Notes under the pieces: model-generated | What the model was told of the DNA's origin: nothing | Database searches by the model: none | The model's input: the letters and a program-made list of their open reading frames with translations, nothing else | Assembly (NCBI GenBank): GCA_947176415.1 | Contig: CAMWQJ010000010.1 | Span: forward strand, 1-41,210 | DNA from: an uncultured Ruminococcus sp. | GTDB taxonomy: Bacteria; Bacillota; Clostridia; Oscillospirales; Ruminococcaceae | DNA: 41,210 nt | Reading direction: 5' to 3' | Program-made: the position numbers and the translations under genes | Part shown: positions 33,979-41,210 of the stretch, in pieces | Layout: each line of letters opens with the position of its first letter | How positions within the stretch are numbered: position 1 is the stretch's first letter

Positions 33979-36600
33979 ATGGCAAAGGAACTTGCAAAGT
34001 CTTATAATCCGAAAGACTTTGAAGACAGAATCTACAGGGAATGGAATGATAAGGGTTGTTTCAGGGCAGACGCAGACCCGAAAAAGAAACCCTATACAAT
34101 CGTTATACCCCCTCCGAATATAACGGGACAACTTCATATGGGTCATGCACTCGACGAGACTTTACAGGATATACTTATCCGCTGGAAAAGAATGTCAGGA
34201 TATTCTGCTTTATGGCTTCCCGGTACAGACCATGCGGCTATTGCAACTGAGGCAAAAATAGTTGAAGCAATGCGTAAAGAGGGCGTTACAAAAGAAGACC
34301 TCGGACGTGACGGCTTTATGAAACGTGCGTGGGCGTGGAAAGAAAAGTTTGGCGGAAGAATAGTTGAACAGCTTAAAAAGCTCGGCTCTTCGTGCGACTG
34401 GTCACGTGAAAGATTCACAATGGACGAGGGTTGTTCAAAGGCTGTAAAGGAAGTTTTCGTAAAATACTATGAAAAAGGACTTATTTACAGGGGAGAGAGA
34501 ATTATTAACTGGTGTCCGAAATGCCTTACGTCCCTTTCCGACGCTGAGGTTACTTTTGAGGAACAGGCTGGGCATTTCTGGCATATCCGCTACAGAATAA
34601 AGGATACTGACAGTTATCTTGAACTCGCCACAACACGTCCTGAAACTCTTTTAGGCGATACTGCGGTAGCTGTAAACCCGAAAGACGAAAGATATAAGAA
34701 TCTTGTCGGCAAGACCGTTATTCTTCCGATAATCCACAGGGAAATCCCGATTGTTGCGGACGATTACGTTGAAATGGATTTCGGTACAGGCGTTGTTAAA
34801 ATTACTCCCGCACATGACCCGAATGACTTTGAAGTGGGATTAAGGCATAATCTCCCTGTTATAAATGTAATGAACGACGATGCAACAATAACGTCTGACT
34901 ATCCCGACTATGCAGGTATGGACAGATACGAGGCAAGAAAAGCTATTGTCGCAGACCTCGAAAAAGAGGGTGCATTGGTTGAAATTGAGGACTATAGTCA
35001 TAATGTAGGTACTTGCTACCGTTGCGGAACGACAGTAGAGCCGAAAGTTTCAACACAGTGGTTTGTAAAGATGAAACCCCTTGCACAGCCTGCCATTGAC
35101 GCTGTAAAGAACGGACAGACAAAATTTGTCCCTGAAAGATTCGACAAGATTTATTTCCACTGGCTCGAAAATATCCGTGACTGGTGCATTTCCCGTCAGA
35201 TTTGGTGGGGACATCAGATTCCTGCTTTTTATTGTGACGAATGCGGTGAAATGGTTGTCACAAAGGAAAATTCATGCAACTGTCCGAAGTGTAACAAGCC
35301 CATGAGACAAGACCCTGATACTCTTGATACATGGTTCAGCTCGGCACTCTGGCCTTTTTCAACTCTCGGTTTTCCCGAAAAGACGGAGGATTTAGACTAT
35401 TTCTATCCGACAAATACACTCGTTACGGGCTATGATATTATCTTCTTCTGGGTTATACGAATGATGTTCAGCGGACTGGAAAACATGGGAAAAGTTCCTT
35501 TTGATACCGTACTTATCCACGGTCTTGTGCGTGACTCGCAGGGAAGAAAGATGTCCAAATCTCTCGGCAACGGTATAGACCCCCTCGAAGTTATAAATGA
35601 ATACGGTGCGGACGCACTCCGCTTTATGCTTGCAACGGGAAATTCCCCTGGAAATGATATGCGTTACATCGACGAAAAAGTAAAGTCTGCACGTAACTTT
35701 GCAAACAAGTTATGGAACGCTTCTCGCTTTATCATGATGAATCTTCCTGATGACTATGAATTTGAAGAGCTCCCCGAAGAACTCGAACTCGAAGACAAGT
35801 GGCTTGTCAATAAATTCAACGTTCTTGCAAGGGAAGTGAATGAAAATCTTGAAAAGTTTGAACTCGGTGTTGCCTCACAGAAACTCTATGATTTTATATG
35901 GGACGTTTATTGCGACTGGTATATTGAACTTACAAAGCCACGCATTCAGGCAGGTGGAGAGACAATGAAAAAGGCTCAGGACGTTCTTGTGTGGGCAATG
36001 CAGGGTATGCTTAAATTACTGCACCCGTTCATGCCGTTCATTACGGAGGAAATATGGCAGGTTCTCACAAACGGCAGGTCGATGATTATACTTGAAGAGT
36101 ATCCGCAGAGTACAGTTATATTCAATTTTGACAGCGAGGAAAAGCGGTTTGAAAAAGTGATTTCGGCAATAAAAGCTGTAAGAAACACACGCAGTGAAAT
36201 GAATGTACCGCCGTCCGTAAAGGCTAAGTTATTTATTGAGACGGCAGAGCCTGAACTTTTCAGCTCGTGCAGTATGTTCTTTGAAAAACTCGCCTCCGCC
36301 TCTTCTGTTGAAACGGGTGAAAAGTTTGACATTCCCGACTCCGCAAACGCCGTTACCGATTCCGCAAGAATTTTTATTCCTATGGACGAACTCGTTGACA
36401 AGGAAAAGGAAATTGCCCGTCTTGAAAAGGAAAAGGCAAAAGTGCAGAAAGATATTGACTTCCTCAGCGGTAAACTCAGCAATCAGGGATTTATTGCAAA
36501 AGCTCCTGAAAAACTCATAGAAGCCGAGAGGGCAAAACTTGCAAAGGCAGAAGAGAAAATGGCTAAAATCAATCAGTCAATTGAGGCTTTCAGAAAATAA
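33979..36600 (+). CDS. valS: valine-tRNA ligase
   Basis: Class I synthetase of 873 residues. The HIGH motif is HMGH (53-56) within PPPNITGQLHMGHALDETL and the KMSKS motif is at 524-528 in GRKMSKSLGNGIDP. The editing domain lies between (ATTRPETLLGDTAVAVNP). A tRNA-contacting coiled coil closes the protein (ARLEKEKAKVQKDIDFLSGKL is part of it, shown here in condensed form). AAAGGAG precedes the ATG. The yjbR-like gene overlaps its stop by one base. Confidence 0.97.
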   Translation: MAKELAKSYNPKDFEDRIYREWNDKGCFRADADPKKKPYTIVIPPPNITGQLHMGHALDETLQDILIRWKRMSGYSALWLPGTDHAAIATEAKIVEAMRKEGVTKEDLGRDGFMKRAWAWKEKFGGRIVEQLKKLGSSCDWSRERFTMDEGCSKAVKEVFVKYYEKGLIYRGERIINWCPKCLTSLSDAEVTFEEQAGHFWHIRYRIKDTDSYLELATTRPETLLGDTAVAVNPKDERYKNLVGKTVILPIIHREIPIVADDYVEMDFGTGVVKITPAHDPNDFEVGLRHNLPVINVMNDDATITSDYPDYAGMDRYEARKAIVADLEKEGALVEIEDYSHNVGTCYRCGTTVEPKVSTQWFVKMKPLAQPAIDAVKNGQTKFVPERFDKIYFHWLENIRDWCISRQIWWGHQIPAFYCDECGEMVVTKENSCNCPKCNKPMRQDPDTLDTWFSSALWPFSTLGFPEKTEDLDYFYPTNTLVTGYDIIFFWVIRMMFSGLENMGKVPFDTVLIHGLVRDSQGRKMSKSLGNGIDPLEVINEYGADALRFMLATGNSPGNDMRYIDEKVKSARNFANKLWNASRFIMMNLPDDYEFEELPEELELEDKWLVNKFNVLAREVNENLEKFELGVASQKLYDFIWDVYCDWYIELTKPRIQAGGETMKKAQDVLVWAMQGMLKLLHPFMPFITEEIWQVLTNGRSMIILEEYPQSTVIFNFDSEEKRFEKVISAIKAVRNTRSEMNVPPSVKAKLFIETAEPELFSSCSMFFEKLASASSVETGEKFDIPDSANAVTDSARIFIPMDELVDKEKEIARLEKEKAKVQKDIDFLSGKLSNQGFIAKAPEKLIEAERAKLAKAEEKMAKINQSIEAFRK

Positions 36601-36953
36601 TGCGTGAAAAGATTATTTCTTATGCGAGGGAAAAGTATGCCACAGACCCCGAATATCTGTGGCAGAAAACTCCCGACGCATTCGTTTTAAGAAACTTGGA
36701 TAATAAAAAATGGTATGCTTTGGTTATGAGTGTGAAAAAATCCGTACTGATTCCCGATTCAGAGGGAATTATTGACATTATCAATCTCAAATGCCAGCCG
36801 ATTACAAGAGAATGTCTGCTTGCGGAAAGAAAGGCTTTTCCCGCATACCACATGAACAAGAAACTTTGGATTTCGATTATTCTTGACGGGAGTGTGTCGT
36901 CAGATATAATATGTAATATAATTGACGAAAGCTATAATCTTGTAAAAAGGTGA
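36600..36953 (+). CDS. MmcQ/YjbR family protein
   Basis: A 117-residue protein of the MmcQ/YjbR fold, a CyaY-like domain of uncertain function sometimes called DNA-binding. Family-like stretches are YLWQKTPDAFVLRN, KKWYALVMSV, INLKCQP and FPAYHMNKKLWISIIL. The ATG overlaps the valS stop by one base (TAATG) with no separate ribosome site, so it depends on valS translation. The GNAT gene follows four bases later. Confidence 0.85.
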   Translation: MREKIISYAREKYATDPEYLWQKTPDAFVLRNLDNKKWYALVMSVKKSVLIPDSEGIIDIINLKCQPITRECLLAERKAFPAYHMNKKLWISIILDGSVSSDIICNIIDESYNLVKR

Positions 36954-36957
36954 TATT

Positions 36958-37485
36958 ATGAGTGTTTTTATTAATCCTGTAATCGAAACTGAACGTCTGA
37001 TTTTAAGACCGCTTACCGTAAACGATGCACAAGCCGTATTTGAATGGACAGGCGACGAACGTGTTGCAGAATACATGATTTATCCTTGTCATGAAAATAT
37101 TGAAGTAACAAAAATGTGGCTCAAATCTCTTGACAGTCTTGAAAACGAGTATACATGGGGATTTGTCCGCAAATCAGATAACAGGCTTATCGGTTCAGGT
37201 GGTATTAGGTTCAGGGCAGATGAAAATGTCTGGTCTTTCGGTTATAATCTGAGATACGACTGCTGGGGTCATGGATATGCAACAGAGGCTTCAAAACGCA
37301 TGATTGAATATGCTTATTCTCAACACAATGCACGTGAGTTTGTTGCGGAACACGCCATAGAAAACACGTCTTCGGGCAGAGTAATAGAAAAATGTGGTCT
37401 TATATTTGAGGGATATTCCGAATATTCAAAATTTGATAACAGCCGTACTTTCAAATGCAGAAAGTACAGAATAATTTTAAAATAA
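36958..37485 (+). CDS. GNAT acetyltransferase, RimJ/RimL-like
   Basis: A 175-residue N-acetyltransferase. It starts ETERLILRPLTVNDA, typical of the RimJ/RimL branch, with RLIGSGGIRF and the acetyl-CoA site YDCWGHGYATEASKRMIEYA, where the usual GxGxA-like loop reads GHGYAT; ENTSSGRVIEKCGLIFEG is the standard C-terminal block. The substrate could be a ribosomal protein, antibiotic or small molecule and cannot be told from sequence. AAAAGG lies upstream of the ATG. Confidence 0.9.
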   Translation: MSVFINPVIETERLILRPLTVNDAQAVFEWTGDERVAEYMIYPCHENIEVTKMWLKSLDSLENEYTWGFVRKSDNRLIGSGGIRFRADENVWSFGYNLRYDCWGHGYATEASKRMIEYAYSQHNAREFVAEHAIENTSSGRVIEKCGLIFEGYSEYSKFDNSRTFKCRKYRIILK

Positions 37486-37498
37486 GGAGAGATTTATT

Positions 37499-37798
37499 AT
37501 GATTAAACATATTGTAATGTTTAAATTAAAGGAAACTGATAAATCGGTTTACGAAAACGCAATTGAAGCAAAAGAACGTTTCAACGACGTTATCAAAAAT
37601 GTAAAGGAACTTAAAAGAGGTGAAATCGTCATCAACTCAAAGGACGCTGACCCCTCTAACTATACAATTTCGCTTTTATGTGACTTCGAGACTATAGACG
37701 ACCTCAACGCCTATCAGGTACACCCAGCCCACGTTGCTTTCGGTAAGTTTATAGGCACTGTAAAAACCGACAGGGCTTGCATTGACTATGAATATTAA
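37499..37798 (+). CDS. Dabb (stress-responsive alpha/beta barrel) domain protein
   Basis: A 99-residue single Dabb domain. It begins MIKHIVMFKLKE and ends with HPAHVAFGKFIGTVKTDRACIDYEY; both the leading beta strand and the HPxH block are typical. These proteins form dimeric ferredoxin-like barrels of mostly unknown role. AAGGAGAG lies before the ATG. It sits between the GNAT and YeiH-like genes with short gaps. Confidence 0.88.
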   Translation: MIKHIVMFKLKETDKSVYENAIEAKERFNDVIKNVKELKRGEIVINSKDADPSNYTISLLCDFETIDDLNAYQVHPAHVAFGKFIGTVKTDRACIDYEY

Positions 37799-37809
37799 GG
37801 AAAACCTTT

Positions 37810-38895
37810 ATGAATTTTATTAAAAAAAATACAGTGGGTATACTTCTGTGTATTTTAATATCCGCACTTGCAACATTTATTTCAGGTCTTGAAATAGGGT
37901 CTTTTTCGCTTGAAATAATCGGTGCTCCTGTAATGTCAATACTTATGGGAATGATTTTAAGTCTCGTAATGCCGACCCTTGCGGAAAGCAGTTTAATGAA
38001 AGACGGAATAAAATTCACCTCGAAAAAAATATTACAGTGGGCTGTTATAATTCTCGGATTTTCGCTTGATTTGAATACTATTTTAAAAGTAGGCGGAAAA
38101 AGTCTGCCCGTAATAATATCTACAATTTCCGTCTCTCTGATAACGGCACTTGTGCTTATGAAGATACTTAAAATCAACAGAAAAACCGCCTGCCTTATCG
38201 GCGTAGGCTCTTCAATATGCGGTGGCTCGGCTATTGCGGCGACTGCTCCCGTTATCGATGCCGACGACGAGGACGTTGCACAGTCTATTTCTGTAATATT
38301 CCTGTTCAACGTTCTTGCGGGGCTTATATTCCCACAGTTCGGACACGCTATAGGTCTCGGCTCGGAGGGATTCGCTATTTTTGCAGGTACTGCCGTAAAT
38401 GATACGTCGTCAGTTACCGCAACCGCCTCCACTGCTGAGGGCATATATGGAGTTGAAGGCATACTCTCATCTGCCGTAACCGTAAAGCTAACCAGAACAC
38501 TCGCTATTATACCGATAACGCTTGTTCTCGCCGTATACCGAACACGAAAAGCCAAAAAATCAGGCGGACAGGCTAATAATTTTTCGATTAAAAAAATATT
38601 TCCGTTTTTCATTCTGTTCTTTATACTCGCTTCCGTGATAACTACCGTTGTCGGAGCAATGCCAGAAAGTGCGTTTACTGATTTATATAACAATCATTTT
38701 GTAACGTCTGCAAAATGGCTTGCAAAATTTTTCATTTCAATGGCTATGTGTGCTGTCGGACTTAATACAAATATCGTGAAACTTGTCAGAAACGGTCGCA
38801 AGCCCATATTGCTTGGTTTTTGTTGCTGGGCTATGATAACGGCTGTTTCGGTTGGCGTACAGCTTGCGACGGGAATATTTTATACAAATCTGTGA
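37810..38895 (+). CDS. YeiH/UPF0324 family putative sulfate exporter
   Basis: Integral membrane protein of 361 residues with about ten hydrophobic segments. The family-typical stretch VGSSICGGSAIAATAPVI lies near residues 135-153, with DDEDVAQSISVIFLFN next to it and GTAVNDTSSVTA later. The family is annotated as a putative sulfate or anion exporter; the substrate is not proved. AAGGAAAA precedes the ATG. Part of the run downstream of valS, with folC nine bases later. Confidence 0.88.
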   Translation: MNFIKKNTVGILLCILISALATFISGLEIGSFSLEIIGAPVMSILMGMILSLVMPTLAESSLMKDGIKFTSKKILQWAVIILGFSLDLNTILKVGGKSLPVIISTISVSLITALVLMKILKINRKTACLIGVGSSICGGSAIAATAPVIDADDEDVAQSISVIFLFNVLAGLIFPQFGHAIGLGSEGFAIFAGTAVNDTSSVTATASTAEGIYGVEGILSSAVTVKLTRTLAIIPITLVLAVYRTRKAKKSGGQANNFSIKKIFPFFILFFILASVITTVVGAMPESAFTDLYNNHFVTSAKWLAKFFISMAMCAVGLNTNIVKLVRNGRKPILLGFCCWAMITAVSVGVQLATGIFYTNL

Positions 38896-38904
38896 GGTTG
38901 AGAA

Positions 38905-40164
38905 ATGAATATTGAAGAGTGCATGAATTTTATAAATTCCTACAGCAAGTCAGGCAAGCCTGTTGATAACCTGTCACGTGCAGAAAATCTAATGAAACTC
39001 ATCGGCAGTCCCGAAAAAAATCTTAAATTCGTCCACGTCGCAGGCACAAACGGCAAAGGCTCGACGGTTGAGTATATCTCGAATGCCCTTATATACTCAG
39101 GCTATCGGACAGGACAATTCACGTCGCCTTTTATTCTCCGCTACAACGACAGAATCCGCATAAACAGCATTGAGATAGACGATAAGTCCATCTGCGAAAT
39201 ATGCGGATTTATCATGGAAAATATCGACAATCAGCCTTATTCTCAGTTTGAAATAACTATGGCTGTTGCTTTTTTGTATTTTGTGCGTGAAAAATGCGAT
39301 ATAGTCGTGCTTGAATGCGGTATAGGCGGACTTCTCGACTGCACTAATATTATAGAATCTCCGCTGTTATCGGTTATAACTTCTGTTTCACTCGACCACA
39401 CGGCTATTTTAGGCGATACGGTCGAAAAAATCGCCGTTCAGAAAGCAGGTATAATAAAAAATAATTCCGCTGTTATTCTTTCAATGGATAACAAACATAA
39501 TGTAAAATATATTGTCGAAAAAACCGCAAGGGAAAAGAATGCGGAGTTTATAACGCCTGACAATCGGGGTTTTAAATATTGTGCTATTGAATCAGACAAT
39601 GAGCCGTTTACTTATAAAAAAGAGCAGTATAAAACGGCTATGCTCGGATTTCACCAGCCCATGAATGCAGTTACGGCAATTGAGGCGTGCGAATATCTCC
39701 GAAAAAAAGGTTTTGAAATATCCGACGAAAATATTAAAAAATCCATTGAGACAACAACAGTCATGGCAAGGTTACAATACATAGACGGAAATCCGCCTGT
39801 TATAGTTGACGGCGGACACAATCCAGCAGGAATTAAACAGTTGTTCAATACTCTTATGTGCATTGACAAATATATTTATGCAGTCATGGGTATGGTTAAC
39901 TCAAAGGACTATTTGGATTGTGTACGTGATATTGCACGTTGTTCAAAGGTTATGTTTGCCGTTGACGGTTTTGCACCTAATGCCGTTCCGTCCGAAAAAA
40001 TCGCCGAAATATCAAGAACAGGCGGTACTTATACGGGAGTCTATCACTCACTTGATAAGGCTGTTGCAAAGGCAAAGGAATACGCACTCTTAAATAACGG
40101 ACTGATTGTTGTATGCGGTTCACTTTATCTTGCAAGCGAGTATCTGAATAAATATGAAAAATAA
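38905..40164 (+). CDS. folC: folylpolyglutamate synthase / dihydrofolate synthase
   Basis: Mur-ligase-type ATPase of 419 residues that adds glutamate to folates (and possibly to dihydropteroate). The P-loop GTNGKGST is at 47-54; TGQFTSPFILRYNDRI, ECGIGGLLDCTN, SVSLDHTAILGDT and VDGGHNPAGI follow in the family order. GAGGTTGAGA lies before the ATG. Last gene before the gdhA promoter; no convincing terminator was found after it. Confidence 0.94.
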   Translation: MNIEECMNFINSYSKSGKPVDNLSRAENLMKLIGSPEKNLKFVHVAGTNGKGSTVEYISNALIYSGYRTGQFTSPFILRYNDRIRINSIEIDDKSICEICGFIMENIDNQPYSQFEITMAVAFLYFVREKCDIVVLECGIGGLLDCTNIIESPLLSVITSVSLDHTAILGDTVEKIAVQKAGIIKNNSAVILSMDNKHNVKYIVEKTAREKNAEFITPDNRGFKYCAIESDNEPFTYKKEQYKTAMLGFHQPMNAVTAIEACEYLRKKGFEISDENIKKSIETTTVMARLQYIDGNPPVIVDGGHNPAGIKQLFNTLMCIDKYIYAVMGMVNSKDYLDCVRDIARCSKVMFAVDGFAPNAVPSEKIAEISRTGGTYTGVYHSLDKAVAKAKEYALLNNGLIVVCGSLYLASEYLNKYEK

Positions 40165-40247
40165 TTAAATATTACGTGGCGATTTTTGGAAAAATTGTTT
40201 ATTTTTAACGAATTACTGCCTTTGAGGAATTTTTTTTATAAAAACTC

Positions 40248-40276
40248 TTGCAAAATTTTTTATACAATGATATAAT
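40248..40276 (+). promoter_or_regulatory. gdhA promoter
   Basis: TTGCAA (40248-40253) and a perfect TATAAT (40271-40276) are 17 bases apart. A small CTGC/GCAG hairpin (40286-40297) and an AAGGAGG site (40307-40313) follow before the gdhA ATG. Confidence 0.8.
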
Positions 40277-40308
40277 ATTCTTGAACTGCTGAGGCAGAAT
40301 TTTTTTAA

Positions 40309-41210
<902 letters not shown>

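Noticed and set aside
40286-40306. Short CTGC/GCAG hairpin plus T-run in the gdhA leader as an attenuator
   Set aside because: Only four base pairs; too weak, and it sits directly before a strong ribosome site.

Overview
The window looks like chromosome of a strictly anaerobic, mid-to-low-GC Gram-positive bacterium, most likely a Ruminococcus-like member of the Oscillospiraceae (Clostridia). This rests on LPXTG sortase pili, a T-box leader, the oxygen-sensitive ThiH route to thiamine, AsnA-type asparagine synthetase, TTG/GTG starts with AGGAGG-type ribosome binding sites, and consensus TTGACA-N17-TATAAT promoters. No tRNA, rRNA, CRISPR array, transposase, phage gene or origin was seen. The species call is inference.

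Layout. Positions 1-171 hold no recognisable gene. Positions 172-5154 are a self-contained pilus locus: an LPQTG minor pilin, a small coiled-coil protein, a type I signal peptidase, an LPSTG major pilin, a class C sortase and a strong terminator. Positions 5200-5869 carry two small cytoplasmic genes, a DUF4274-like one and an unknown. A near-perfect promoter at 5926-5954 then drives gltX, a divergent methionyl-tRNA-synthetase-like gene, and an almost complete thiamine operon (thiS, thiF, thiG, thiH, tenI, thiE, a small exported protein, thiD, thiC). A P-loop kinase-like gene and a terminator follow. No TPP riboswitch is visible anywhere in this block.

Positions 16603-27447 are on the minus strand. 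In transcription order they hold secA (own promoter and terminator); a methyltransferase-hslO-hflX-ADP-ribosylglycohydrolase cluster; an asparagine T-box (specifier AAC) ahead of asnS, a membrane protein, asnA and a small unknown protein; a terminator; and a lone membrane protein with its own consensus promoter. The T-box cluster joins charging of tRNA-Asn to synthesis of asparagine under one sensor of uncharged tRNA.

Positions 27649-32987 are a nucleotide excision repair operon, uvrB-NADAR-uvrA, with a NADAR-family (ADP-ribose-guanine hydrolase) gene tightly embedded between the two repair genes. A CPBP-family membrane protease follows, then valS and a tightly packed run (yjbR-like, GNAT, Dabb, YeiH-like, folC). 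The window ends inside gdhA, which runs off the right edge.

The most interesting points are the NADAR gene between uvrB and uvrA, the MetRS-like protein with a degenerate KMSKS loop leading into an apparently riboswitch-free thiamine operon, and small uncharacterised proteins inside well-defined operons (coiled coil in the pilus locus, exported 83-residue protein in the thiamine operon, membrane protein between asnS and asnA).
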